A stretch of 64,000 nt of DNA from an uncultured Oscillospiraceae bacterium (GCA_900541975.1 UQLR01000010.1:1-64000); one strand, 5' to 3'. Shown: positions 35,501-42,661, numbered from the stretch's first letter. The notes: generated by a model not told the origin, from the sequence alone. Program-made: numbers and translations.

Positions 35501-37484
35501 GCCGGTGCGCGTTACCATACAGAATGTTCGGAAGATTACATCGGTATTAACGCCACAGCAGATTGCACTTGCAGACGCGTTACAAAGCTATATGGCAACA
35601 ACGTGCGCAAGGCAGGGCAATGAAACTTCGAAAAAATTATATGGATATGAAAAATTTCATGAAAAAAATTATTATCCCGTTTCCGTCGACAAAAACTCTG
35701 TTGCTACAATCAAAAATAACCAGAACGTAGCGTTGTGGTCTGTAATTAACTTTGGTTTTACAAAGGACACCGTAAAAGATGCTGCCAATCCGTTTATATT
35801 AAGCGACATTTTCGACGTGTATTTTAAGCATGTCACAGAAATGTCTATGTATAACTCTTTTGCCGTGCCGATCATAGACGCAATGAAATGGTATAATTAT
35901 ATGGATGTGAAATCCGGAAAAAGCGTAAAACAAGGAATTGAACGTGTTTATGGCAAAGGAGGACATGCATATTTTGTAAAACTTATTGAGGATATAAGCG
36001 CGGCCAATCGACCGGAGTTTGAAAGTGCATTTGCAAGATCGGTTATGAAAAAATATAAAATTGCAGCGGTTGGGGCAAACTTAAGCGTAGTTATACAGCA
36101 GCCTACAGCTTATATACGGGCTATGGCAATGGTTGACCCAAAATATATGGCAAAAGCGCTGCTGCACAAGCCGGCTGTACAGCGGTCAAAACAATATGCG
36201 CCGATTGCGCTTTGGAAATCCTGGGGCTTTCATGATATAGCGGTTGGGAATTCCCTGAAATCTGTTGTTACAGGGATACAGACGAAAGGGGAAAAAATTA
36301 CGGACGCATCCATGTGGCTTGCAGGGAAGGCGGACGATGTTACATGGGGCTATATATTCAATGCCTGCTGCGAGGAGCTTAAAGCTATGCGGCCGGATTT
36401 AAAGGTGCATTCAGACGCATTTTATAAAGCGGCGGCAGAGCGGTTCAGCGATGTTGTGGATAGGACACAGGTTGTGGATACCGTGTTGCACAAAAGCCAC
36501 TATATGCGCAATAAAAACCCGTTTATGCAGGCCACGGCAGCGTTTTTATCCGAACCCAACAAAACGTATAACCTGCTGCGCAACGCGCTTGTAAGATGGA
36601 CGGAGAACAAGAAGGATTCTGCAGCAATAAAAAACCTGGTGCGTGTATCGTTGGTCGTGCTGTTAGCAAATTATGCTACGGCTCTTGCAAAGTCTGTTGT
36701 GGATGCGTTCCGTGACGATGATAATGACAAGACATGGGCAGAAAAATACGCTGAAAAGGTACTGCAAAACTTTATTGCAAACAGCAACCCTGTTGGATGG
36801 CTGCCAGTTGTCAACAATCTGGCAAATTGGATGAATGCCAAGATTTACGGCTTATTTACAGGGGATGACAGTTATTATCAGTACAACAGTGATATGGCGA
36901 CAGAAGGCATATTCCGCGTGATCCGATCCATGGAGGACTGGACGGAATGGTTTGCAGGAGAATCTGAAAAAAGCCTGTATGCCGTTGTATCTGAAGCTGT
37001 TAAAGCGGCGTCAATGCTTACAGGGATTCCGGCAGGAAATTTGCTGCGCGAGCTGGAAACAATCTATACAGCAATTGTGCCGGATGGCATAGCCTGGACA
37101 GAAGAGGATGCAATCTATCAGGAAATGTGCAATGCAATAAAACAGGGCGACAAAAACAGGTACCGGGAGAAATACCAATATTTGGAGGAGAGATATAAAA
37201 GCTTGGCAGAGAAGAAAGGAGAGGAAGTTGCCGACACCGACCAAAAGATTGAAAATGGTCTTGCAAAGTACCTGGCAGAAAACAGCAAGGAAATTCAAAT
37301 GGCCGCAGAAGCATTTGAAGCAGGAGATGGGGACACGTATAAAAAGCATATACGTGCCTTAAGAGAATTAGGGTTTCCAACAGATGTGCTGATGAAAGCT
37401 ATGAACAAACGGCGCACTGCTCTCAAAAAGGACATAGCCATGCAGCCGGCGACAGAATCCTATACAACAACAGAATCAGATTGA
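29559..37484 (+). CDS. Giant polyvalent virion protein with zincin and MuF-C-like domains
   Basis: A 2,641-residue protein, the largest in the window, with no frame break. Residues 1-340 are coiled-coil, with KTVLQKQKKGENTLEDQYAL LAG-type motif near 80. Gly/Ala-rich hydrophobic segments near 413-440 and 553-580 could insert in membranes. A zinc metallopeptidase motif AFHEIGHYIHAYNPEG is at His991, with downstream Glu candidates in EEALEEIV. Residues about 1145-1310 (SLYLGKTPDYLQAV, then HGLPKQIFENLQDSMYNPVA) resemble the MuF C-terminal toxin-like nuclease domain. Long helical linkers follow, and a hydrophobic stretch near 2360. Most likely packed in the virion and injected, as for N4 or T7 inner proteins. 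Confidence 0.85.
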   Translation: MDYKQNNRNAIAALYQRDKEKKKKQQERTYITQRYHSNRSYQPTFADALDYMKRKNTAQTQKTLSATNVNTQKSEEGKQLNVKTVLQKQKKGENTLEDQYALAGKDLTKEYQTYLEQKAYEQVPQKEKEYTDKLKQLQGLLSQESNYQDERAQTRKQDLQTEYNAVKTAYDAFKNTDAAKRYQYDQRTKTAEKILQADKETYDTNTDGKVSLYDALVMQKAGQDSKSVQNYLATGQTVRDQVQMIYDVEHGDYGITDENGNAVNYNSVAAKKEKDKYYPLIKQKKEEAAKLKQQLADNGYDVDALLDVYTRQQNAKQRQAAQAAQEELAEESPVMATIASWATNILSGVAAPDVAIRGYLPKGMEEMVTGEINPVDPNSPHFNAVNATNTMRTTVENNLEEEWQKFLYRTGISIADSATAAPLAAFGLFAQGSNAAADAALHVSEKGGTAKQSLLTGMAAGVSEAMFEKISLGQLKAFKASNKTGLVNAVKNVMKGAFTEGSEEVATDVANLIADSLINTDNADFNRAVQSYEQAGYTEEEAWKQAFMDTLANIGQSFAGGALAGGVLSGGAVAINAANTAHTGGNIKKGKSNVQLDDLVAAGVTTPETSRAYKLANEVNRMQQQGKRPGNYKVGALYKENLLNHADYSATEEGILQRENEEEMLKQALSRAKNTQAYKLAVQMQKKRENNQPLSGLELNRLHKAVQAEAQEDIDFKEDADRQAQYTQTQQMQTSRGKAHTEITQGMPVTGVQKKNVIQTQNAAGAIRTTAKYDGKIQYIQRVASTQNGDVKVELSGGKTVSINRIPIASEETRSVYQAAGRFGTAGANAFVDRYKGDLSVADYARDFEIFYAAGRQGRSYTAIVQMAPVIPEVMGHDVTQAAYLAGIQDVQATLHTQQRQLQRARGDKEPAKGKLYVSVANVEKLSSTVKAQVEILRAIADEYGVNIKLTDNPAENKKYAGKINGVYIGANNIVIHTDADAGALAAIAFHEIGHYIHAYNPEGFKVLSDFVVGRLESKKGYDIETRIGQLQDVTFEKTGRWISEEEALEEIVCNSLSSVAADPDAIDAALQLTAKQKKSLIEVLKDFGKRLRAIFSDFAKRNAEAAQMIDDSKSIMKMAKLLQESIYEAGQNVTARADVKDKGSVRYSIKNTRSLSWREQLDRYFSGNLKSSDSLYLGKTPDYLQAVQVEPAPVYVPTSVITKGMRLKKENSRSAHGLPKQIFENLQDSMYNPVAVIYNPAKTALVFITDKLEAGNPVVISMQTNQDLYGELAHKVTSVYPREHMGALLENLDNTATIFVANKNKFDHLLSSAEISEASELEANIKLTDESGKLLPGAGKSYSGLLAKSESDSIISDQNHSVNKEEDSIEALKFSLRETARTEYTDATEGDRQIARLNRILASMVQHTGSKQANVKALYTVGRKLLKEYASSYDLHTFVENYEKVFHYIANNPQANFTDAMQMCTDIAKAVIEKSSTLDTRLQEQYANLLGRLKKNRITLSDSQKQELSYAYGSYRAGRNRLFGRVNVTNEGEALTSMWVELSATYPELFDLHTPEAEQPLRLIEVLDALQPQYVNTYGKNIDAAAQDLAYRLYEEYFGIPEVKTQAQKQNNRFLLLKAQYADALQQTKQAYKKRYENKLREEKIKLKQNNTEVLAKAKAQAQAYYRELYQNSRAAARESMERKKYRDSIERTAMELYRWIIKPDKKRHVIQDLQKPIAEFLLSLDFVTPKLKADGEASMIRSRARIMQWTEAFQQLNHFLQQFDHTEVGGNSAAFLYSIDPEFKYRLSAFIDSYGGSKTINQMDAKQLKELAYIVRSVKSAVVHANDLHTNELYKHVEQAGKDTIDQTAIKKEKLYNAAWKRAAKNFLELGQMDSFSYFEHLGEAAYSIHKSLRKGFDTHVLNLKEAEEYFKRVKGNQKIELWTGKNAMHTFQVAGGSLTLSTTQIMGLYEAIKRPQAAAHILYGGIRPAAANGEASATPVRVTIQNVRKITSVLTPQQIALADALQSYMATTCARQGNETSKKLYGYEKFHEKNYYPVSVDKNSVATIKNNQNVALWSVINFGFTKDTVKDAANPFILSDIFDVYFKHVTEMSMYNSFAVPIIDAMKWYNYMDVKSGKSVKQGIERVYGKGGHAYFVKLIEDISAANRPEFESAFARSVMKKYKIAAVGANLSVVIQQPTAYIRAMAMVDPKYMAKALLHKPAVQRSKQYAPIALWKSWGFHDIAVGNSLKSVVTGIQTKGEKITDASMWLAGKADDVTWGYIFNACCEELKAMRPDLKVHSDAFYKAAAERFSDVVDRTQVVDTVLHKSHYMRNKNPFMQATAAFLSEPNKTYNLLRNALVRWTENKKDSAAIKNLVRVSLVVLLANYATALAKSVVDAFRDDDNDKTWAEKYAEKVLQNFIANSNPVGWLPVVNNLANWMNAKIYGLFTGDDSYYQYNSDMATEGIFRVIRSMEDWTEWFAGESEKSLYAVVSEAVKAASMLTGIPAGNLLRELETIYTAIVPDGIAWTEEDAIYQEMCNAIKQGDKNRYREKYQYLEERYKSLAEKKGEEVADTDQKIENGLAKYLAENSKEIQMAAEAFEAGDGDTYKKHIRALRELGFPTDVLMKAMNKRRTALKKDIAMQPATESYTTTESD

Positions 37485-37516
37485 GAATGCCCCCTGCAAA
37501 AGCAGGGGGCATTCTC
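37483..37516 (+). terminator. Perfect 15-bp hairpin over the giant gene's stop
   Basis: GAGAATGCCCCCTGC (37483-37497) pairs exactly with 37502-37516 around AAAA and includes part of the TGA stop. No T-run follows, so it may pause or protect rather than terminate; a spike gene continues 40 bp later. Confidence 0.7.
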
Positions 37517-37555
37517 GCCCCATATCGTTTAAAATTGTTATAGGGAGGGGGAACC

Positions 37556-39178
37556 ATGCAAAGAAATATTTTTCTGCGGGTGGTAGACGATAAAATTTTT
37601 ACCGCAGATGACAAAATTGGGTATCAGGAAGAGCATAATGCAGCCAGACTGATTTTTGATTTGCCGGAACCTTGGATCGACCCGGCATATGTTTATATTT
37701 TAAATTTGATGGTAGGAAAAAAGCGGTATTTTTCCGAGGCAAAAAAATTTCCTGTAACATTTGACATACCACAGGGGTTAATGGAAGAAGGCAATATCTA
37801 CATACAGCTGCAGGCAAACCAAGAGGACAAGTTCATCAGAAAAACAGAAATAAAGCGGCTGCGTGTAAAGCCAAGTATTCATGGCGATACACAGGTGGAG
37901 AATCAGCTTTCCGGTTTGATTGATCAGGCCATAAACCGCTTTTACAACGCCCTTGAAAATTTTCAAAAAGGCCCGATTACAATGGAATATTTGGCGTCGG
38001 ATGTAAAGGAAAAATTTATGCTGTATGAGGAAACAGAACCGGGGGAAGCCGGGGAAAATTTGTACGATCCACAAAAGGTGATTTCCGGAAAATACTATGT
38101 ACAGGGCGTTTTAACGGCCAATGCATATGTAGATACCATGCCGTTATTGGCCGTTACAGAGGGGGATCGCATTGCCGCCAGCAGCTTTCAAATGGAATCA
38201 CAATACTCTACTGTCGGTGGGGGGATCAGGGTTGGCTTGTTCCAGGACAACACATGGGTAAAGGATTTGTCGGCAGCGGAGGTTTATGGAAAAGACTACA
38301 TTGAAATTCCGGAAGGGGTTAACCAAATTGCCGTTCCATATTGGAAGGATGATGTAAGCCGTACCTTATATTGGTACACAGAGTCGCAAACAACCACCCC
38401 GCCCTCTCAAACACCTATGAAGGGAACAAGTGCAATTGAGATTGCACTTGAAGCGAAGCAGCAGGTAGACAATATAACGGCATCTTTACGTGGTAAGCGG
38501 GTATCTGTTTTAGGTGACAGCATCAGCACATTTGCGGGTTATATTCCAGCAGGGAATCGGGCAAGGTATCCGCAAAGTAATCTGCTGACGGATGTGGATT
38601 TAACCTGGTGGAAACGGTTACTTGACAAAAACGGCATGGTTTTGGGTATCAATGAATCGTGGGCCGGTTCGCTTGTTTCCTGGGATGGATCAGAGGGAAC
38701 AGATATTGGCGCAGATAAGCATATTGCATCCAGTACACGTATACAACATTTGGGAGATAACGGCCAGCCTGACTATATCCTTGTTTTTGGTGGCACAAAC
38801 GACGTTTCCAGAAAAGTGGAGCTTGGAACGTTTTCATATGATGACCCGACGAAGCTGACAGATGTGCAGATAAAAAATCTTCTGGTTGCAACCTTTGCCG
38901 ACGCATATAGAGCCATGTTGATTCGTTTGCTGAAATGGTATCCAAAGGCGCATGTAATATGTATTTTACCTCTGTATACTTCGCAGACAGATGGTGCAAA
39001 TCTTGATCGGTACAATGAGGTTATAAAAGAGGAATGTGACTTTTTTGGTGTGCCGGTTGTAGACACCCGGACAGCAGGGATTACGATGTTTAATCGATCG
39101 CTGTATTTGCCGGATGGCATACACCCAAATGCTGCGGGCATGCAGCTCATATGTAACTGTGTGCAGCGGCGTTTATAA
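37556..39178 (+). CDS. Tail spike with SGNH/GDSL hydrolase domain
   Basis: A 540-residue receptor-binding protein. The N-terminus (FLRVVDDKIFTADDK, then beta strands) resembles an upper-baseplate-like attachment domain. A carbohydrate-binding-like middle (180-290) follows. Residues 315-540 form an SGNH hydrolase: block I VLGDSISTFAG, block III VFGGTNDV and block V DGIHPNAAG supply Ser, Asn and Asp/His. It would remove acyl groups from cell-wall or capsule glycans during adsorption. GGAGGGGG precedes the ATG. Confidence 0.85.
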   Translation: MQRNIFLRVVDDKIFTADDKIGYQEEHNAARLIFDLPEPWIDPAYVYILNLMVGKKRYFSEAKKFPVTFDIPQGLMEEGNIYIQLQANQEDKFIRKTEIKRLRVKPSIHGDTQVENQLSGLIDQAINRFYNALENFQKGPITMEYLASDVKEKFMLYEETEPGEAGENLYDPQKVISGKYYVQGVLTANAYVDTMPLLAVTEGDRIAASSFQMESQYSTVGGGIRVGLFQDNTWVKDLSAAEVYGKDYIEIPEGVNQIAVPYWKDDVSRTLYWYTESQTTTPPSQTPMKGTSAIEIALEAKQQVDNITASLRGKRVSVLGDSISTFAGYIPAGNRARYPQSNLLTDVDLTWWKRLLDKNGMVLGINESWAGSLVSWDGSEGTDIGADKHIASSTRIQHLGDNGQPDYILVFGGTNDVSRKVELGTFSYDDPTKLTDVQIKNLLVATFADAYRAMLIRLLKWYPKAHVICILPLYTSQTDGANLDRYNEVIKEECDFFGVPVVDTRTAGITMFNRSLYLPDGIHPNAAGMQLICNCVQRRL

Positions 39179-39214
39179 ATAGAAAATCTAAAAACGAAGA
39201 AAGGGATGAAAAAA

Positions 39215-39946
39215 GTGGCAACACAAAGAGAAACCGTGATTGCCCTTGCAAAAAAAGAATTGGGCTATAAAGAAAGCTCCAACGGCTGGACCAAGTTTGG
39301 ACAGTGGTTTGCAGAATATATGCATTGTGAAAACCAGGGATTTGAAAACGCCGACTGGTGCGCTATGTTCTGCGCATGGTGCATGCAGAAGGCCGGACTT
39401 ACTTCCGGCCAGACGGTCTTCACGGCAAGCGCAGGCCCCACAGGCGAAGCGCTTTGGAAGAACAAGGGGCTTTGGAAAAATGCATCCTATACGCCAAAGG
39501 TGGGCGACCTGATCCATTTTACCTGGGGACACGTGGGGCTGGTGGAAAAGGTAAGCGGCAATACCGTACATACGATTGAAGGCAATTACAGCAACACGGT
39601 TGCACAGCGCAGCTACAGCTTAAGCTACAGCAAGATACGCGGCTATGCCGCGCCAAAATACAAGGAGGAAAGCGGGGAAAATTATATGGAAGTTGCAAAA
39701 GGCGACATCAACAATTTTGCGTACAGTGTAAAATCAGACCTAAAATACCTAAAGCTGCTGGGGTACATCAAGACGTCTGTTGACGACAAAACGGGGTATG
39801 GAACAGGGTCTGAAAAGGCCGTCAAAGAATTCCAGGAAAAGGCCGGGCTTACAGTTGACGGAATCGTCGGGGAGAAAACCCTGCGTAAAATGCGAGAGGT
39901 TATTACAAAGCAGCTCAACACCGCAAAATCTGCGCTTGGTGCGTAA
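39215..39946 (+). CDS. Endolysin, CHAP domain plus peptidoglycan-binding domain
   Basis: This 243-residue lysin cuts peptidoglycan at the end of infection. Residues 1-145 are a CHAP domain with the Cys in ENADWCAMFCAW (Cys49) and the His in WGHVGLVEKV. Residues 160-230 are a PG_binding_1 repeat (LGYIKTSVDDKTGYGTGSEK then VKEFQEKAGLTVDGIVG). I start at GTG 39215 because AAAGGG is nine bases before it, while the ATG at 39206 directly abuts that sequence. No signal peptide, so release needs the holin. Confidence 0.92.
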   Translation: MATQRETVIALAKKELGYKESSNGWTKFGQWFAEYMHCENQGFENADWCAMFCAWCMQKAGLTSGQTVFTASAGPTGEALWKNKGLWKNASYTPKVGDLIHFTWGHVGLVEKVSGNTVHTIEGNYSNTVAQRSYSLSYSKIRGYAAPKYKEESGENYMEVAKGDINNFAYSVKSDLKYLKLLGYIKTSVDDKTGYGTGSEKAVKEFQEKAGLTVDGIVGEKTLRKMREVITKQLNTAKSALGA

Positions 39947-39960
39947 GGCGGTGGGCGTGG

Positions 39961-40239
39961 TTGGGAATTCTGGAGCTTGGTGCATATGCAAGTGCCATTG
40001 GCGCTACAGTCGCCATAGTTGCAATGGTGGCAAAAGCATACTGTACGTTCAAGCGCATGGAGCGGCATCAAAAAGAAAACTACTTAACATGCCTGAAGCT
40101 TGTCATTATGTCTGAAAAAATACCGTTGACAGAAAGAATAGAAGCGGGGCATAAATACATAGCGCTGGGTGGAAACGGCGCAATACGAAAGCATTATGAA
40201 GCATTAATAAAAGAATACGGGAAGGAGACAAATGAATGA
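39961..40239 (+). CDS. Holin-associated small membrane protein
   Basis: A 92-residue protein with one N-terminal membrane helix (LGAYASAIGATVAIVAMVAK) and a basic, helical tail (KIPLTERIEAGHKYIALGGN). The start appears to be TTG with GGCGGTGGG upstream. The tail pattern recurs in clostridial lysis modules and suggests an accessory holin or antiholin. It overlaps the true holin gene by four bases. Confidence 0.7.
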   Translation: MGILELGAYASAIGATVAIVAMVAKAYCTFKRMERHQKENYLTCLKLVIMSEKIPLTERIEAGHKYIALGGNGAIRKHYEALIKEYGKETNE

Positions 40240-40487
40240 ATATTAACTGGAAAGTAAGATTGCGCAGCGGCCCTTTTTGGTTGGGGCTTATATCACTTGT
40301 ATTAACGCTTGTCTATACACTGTTCAACATGGCAGGTGTGATTCCGGCGTTTGATCAAAAAGAAATATTAGACATTGCCGTAATGCTCTTGCAAATACTG
40401 GCGTTTGTGGGGGTTGTCAGCGATCCGACCACGAAGGGCGTAAGCGACAGCGCGCAGGCGATGACATATGAGAAACCAGTGAAGTAA
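40236..40487 (+). CDS. Phage holin, phi-LC3 family
   Basis: An 83-residue holin that permeabilises the membrane for the endolysin. Two membrane helices (FWLGLISLVLTLVYTLFNM and ILDIAVMLLQILAFVGVV) are followed by the family signature DPTTKGVSDSAQAMTYEKP. The start overlaps the preceding stop as ATGA. It is the last gene of the late operon. Confidence 0.93.
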   Translation: MNINWKVRLRSGPFWLGLISLVLTLVYTLFNMAGVIPAFDQKEILDIAVMLLQILAFVGVVSDPTTKGVSDSAQAMTYEKPVK

Positions 40488-40538
40488 TACGTGTTGCCCT
40501 CTGGATATAAGCCGAATCAGTAAGATTGAACAATAGAC

Positions 40539-40583
40539 AAAAGCCCCCTGATGTAGAAAATAAATCGACATCATGGGGCTTTT
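40539..40583. terminator. Bidirectional terminator after the lysis genes
   Basis: AAAAGCCCCCTGATGT (40539-40554) pairs with ACATCATGGGGCTTTT (40568-40583) with one irregular position. It separates the late phage operon from the accessory right arm. Confidence 0.85.
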
Positions 40584-40618
40584 GCTATATAAAAGATACT
40601 GGATAAATATCAAAAAAC

Positions 40619-40741
40619 ATGTGCAAAGATTATTTGGATACAATGAGTAGAGAAATCACGGAAAGAGATTATAGATTTTCTGGAATTTTACAAGCAGTAG
40701 GTCAAAATTTGACCATATTTAGACAATACTTGCCAGCTTAA
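40619..40741 (+). CDS. Possible 40-residue protein
   Basis: A short open frame (MCKDYLDTMSREITERDYRF, then SGILQAVGQNLTIFRQYLPA) with protein-like composition but no ribosome binding site near its ATG. It lies between the late terminator and the Panacea promoter. It could be a remnant of a lost gene. Confidence 0.25.
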   Translation: MCKDYLDTMSREITERDYRFSGILQAVGQNLTIFRQYLPA

Positions 40742-40923
40742 TAAGGAAATATATAGAGAGAAATTTATATAATAATAGTGTATACAGCTTGGTAATAGGG
40801 TGTTGATCTATTTTGTTTATTAAAATTATACGACTTTTGATAAAAAAAACAACAAAAAAATCACAAAGAAAAGAAAAAAGTGAAAAAAATTTACAAAAAA
40901 ACAGTGCACTCTGGTTTATTTCA

Positions 40924-40932
40924 TGCTATAAT
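40924..40932 (+). promoter_or_regulatory. Extended -10 promoter of the Panacea operon
   Basis: TGCTATAAT gives an extended -10 with no good -35. Transcription starting near 40939 excludes the long upstream frame (from 40813) and leaves the ATGs at 40948 and 40966 as starts. Confidence 0.55.
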
Positions 40933-40965
40933 GCAGTTGAAGAAAGTATGGAAGAGGATGTAAAT

Positions 40966-41415
40966 ATGGATGTAAAGAACTTATCAAGATATATAATAGG
41001 AAAGTTCCAGGAAAAGGAAATACAAATTACTAATTTAAAGTTACAGAAAATTTTGTATTATGTACAAGGATATTTTTTGAAAAAATATCATCGTGCTGCG
41101 TTTGCTTCTTCCATATTTAATTGGCCTTATGGGCCAGTTGTTAAAGAAGCATATTTTGAATATAGTGACAATGGGGCAAGACCCATAACTACAACAACAA
41201 TTTCAACGGATATAAACGGTATAACTGAAACGGATAAAAAAATAATTAATGCCATTCTTGAGAAAACATACTATGAATCTGCTTCAAAACTTGTAGAAAA
41301 AACACATAATGAGATGCCTTGGAAATCAACGGTAACGGGTCAAGAAATATCTATACAGTCCATAAATAGCTTTTTTAGAAACTATGATCCATTAAATATA
41401 GGAGATAAAATTTAA
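40966..41415 (+). CDS. Panacea-domain (PanA/SocA-like) antitoxin
   Basis: This 149-residue protein carries the Panacea domain (formerly DUF4065): LSRYIIGKFQEKEIQITNLK, then LQKILYYVQGYF and WPYGPVVKEAY. The family neutralises many unrelated toxins encoded next to it and includes the ClpX adaptor SocA. AGAGG lies nine bases before the ATG at 40966. The stop overlaps the partner start (TAATG), so the two are coupled. The DNA is AT-richer than the phage late genes, which suggests a separate origin. Sure of the domain, less of the exact start. Confidence 0.88.
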   Translation: MDVKNLSRYIIGKFQEKEIQITNLKLQKILYYVQGYFLKKYHRAAFASSIFNWPYGPVVKEAYFEYSDNGARPITTTTISTDINGITETDKKIINAILEKTYYESASKLVEKTHNEMPWKSTVTGQEISIQSINSFFRNYDPLNIGDKI

Positions 41416-42263
41416 TGGATACATTAGAAAAATTAAAAGAGAGAACAGATATTGATGTTACAGAATTTCTTCAAGCTATTTCTGAATATTCGGTTATTGC
41501 AAAAATTGAACAAAACGATACCTCTATATATAGCGACATATTTCATGTGTTAGAAATTGTTTATAAAGATAATAAATATAGACATTCATATTTTGAAATC
41601 TCTTGTTTTTTAGAAAATGAGCTGTTGCTAGATCAACGAGATGAATTGAATGAAACTATGCTTAAAATTTTAGACGAATCAGAAAGAAGGTTAAAGCAAA
41701 ATCAAATTAAGCAAGAATTACAAAAAAAGATTCTAAAATTATCAGACCATATATCTTTAGAAACATTAAGGCTGTCTAGAATGGATAAAATTAAATATAT
41801 AGGCGATCAAACATCAGAAAAGATAGCAAAGAATAATGAGCTAATCGGTGAATATAAGAAAAAAGTAAAAAATTTTGAAAAGAAAATTAATAATGCAAAT
41901 GCTCACGCAATAACCATATTAGGTATATTTTCCGGTTTGGTAATAGGTTTTGCGACAGGAAGTGATTTATTAATAGCAGCAATAAGTGATATTAATTCAC
42001 CAATTTATAAAATTGCCTTAATTATATTGATAGTAGGTTTTGTTTTATTTAATGTGGTTTTTCTATTAATGTATTGCATATCTAAGGTATCAGGATTTTC
42101 TGTATCAACTCAATGCGCAAATGAGTCTTGTTTTGATTGTTCCAAGTGCAAATTTGCTATTACACGATTAAAACGAAAATATCCGCTGGTATTTTGGTAC
42201 AATATAATAACCATATTTTCTATTATATGTGTTTTTGTTTTAAAGTATATGGTAAAAATTTAA
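41415..42263 (+). CDS. Membrane-anchored partner (putative toxin) of the Panacea protein
   Basis: A 282-residue protein without a recognised family. Residues 1-150 are soluble and mostly helical, with a coiled coil around 95-160. Three membrane helices follow (ITILGIFSGLVIGFATG, IALIILIVGFVLFNVVFLLM and a final IITIFSIICVFVLKYM). Between helices two and three lies a cysteine knuckle CANESCFDCSKC. Translational coupling to a Panacea gene makes it the likely toxin or effector, perhaps acting on the membrane. Known Panacea partners include small membrane toxins; this one is larger. Confidence 0.65.
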   Translation: MDTLEKLKERTDIDVTEFLQAISEYSVIAKIEQNDTSIYSDIFHVLEIVYKDNKYRHSYFEISCFLENELLLDQRDELNETMLKILDESERRLKQNQIKQELQKKILKLSDHISLETLRLSRMDKIKYIGDQTSEKIAKNNELIGEYKKKVKNFEKKINNANAHAITILGIFSGLVIGFATGSDLLIAAISDINSPIYKIALIILIVGFVLFNVVFLLMYCISKVSGFSVSTQCANESCFDCSKCKFAITRLKRKYPLVFWYNIITIFSIICVFVLKYMVKI

Positions 42264-42276
42264 TATTATTTTATCT

Positions 42277-42310
42277 CTCCGTAGCAATGGTGATTGTTAC
42301 GGAGTTTCTT
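42277..42310 (+). terminator. Terminator after the Panacea operon
   Basis: CTCCGTAGCAA (42277-42287) pairs with TTGTTACGGAG (42294-42304, one G-T pair) followed by TTTCTTT. It insulates the CRISPR leader from upstream transcription. Confidence 0.82.
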
Positions 42311-42341
42311 TAGCGATTAGTTTTTATTACCAATTTACACA

Positions 42342-42375
42342 CTGTTTATACCAGTTTTCACAAAATTATATACAG
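42342..42375. promoter_or_regulatory. Imperfect palindrome, copy 2 of a shared element
   Basis: CTGTTTATA on the left is mirrored by TATATACAG (one mismatch), centred on TTTTCACAAAA. Bases 42351-42370 equal 13845-13864 except for one C to T change. Confidence 0.45.
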
Positions 42376-42490
42376 CGCTGCAGAAAAGTGTTATTTTGGT
42401 AGAGAAAGGGAAAGAGAGTGGTGCCAATGTATATTTTACCAAAGATTACAATTTATTTTGTAAAAAATACACTTTTACAGTGAAAAACTA

Positions 42491-42533
42491 GTGCGAACGA
42501 CAAGCAAACATACAATTGCTGGCAGCTTCGCAC
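42491..42533 (+). promoter_or_regulatory. Leader inverted repeat GTGCGAA/TTCGCAC
   Basis: The arms 42491-42497 and 42527-42533 are exact complements, separated by 29 bases. From memory, many type I-C leaders contain a GTGCGAA...TTCGCACC element; this supports a genuine, adaptation-competent leader. Confidence 0.6.
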
Positions 42534-42661
42534 CGGCCTTTTAGACAAACGCTATCTATTTAAAGGCTGTGTGAGGTAAGATAAGCGGGCATAAACCGCA
42601 GTGATTTTGCGTTTTTACAAATTGGCTGTAGATTTTGTATGTGTTTTTGTTGTCTTTTGCT

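Larger units (their letters stand above)
42311..42661 (+). promoter_or_regulatory. CRISPR leader region
   Basis: A 350-bp non-coding stretch before the first repeat. It has the shared palindrome (42342-42375), a GTGCGAA/TTCGCAC inverted repeat (42491-42533) of a kind I recall in type I-C leaders, and an AT-rich end. A weak promoter TTTACA (42614-42619), 18 bp, TATGTG (42638-42643) could drive the array. Degeneracy at the far end of the array agrees with the leader being on this side. Confidence 0.72.

Noticed and set aside
29686..37380. Many minus-strand frames of 60-330 codons under the giant virion gene
   Set aside because: All are shadows: no ribosome binding sites, biased composition, and a continuous gene with protein-like features on the other strand.
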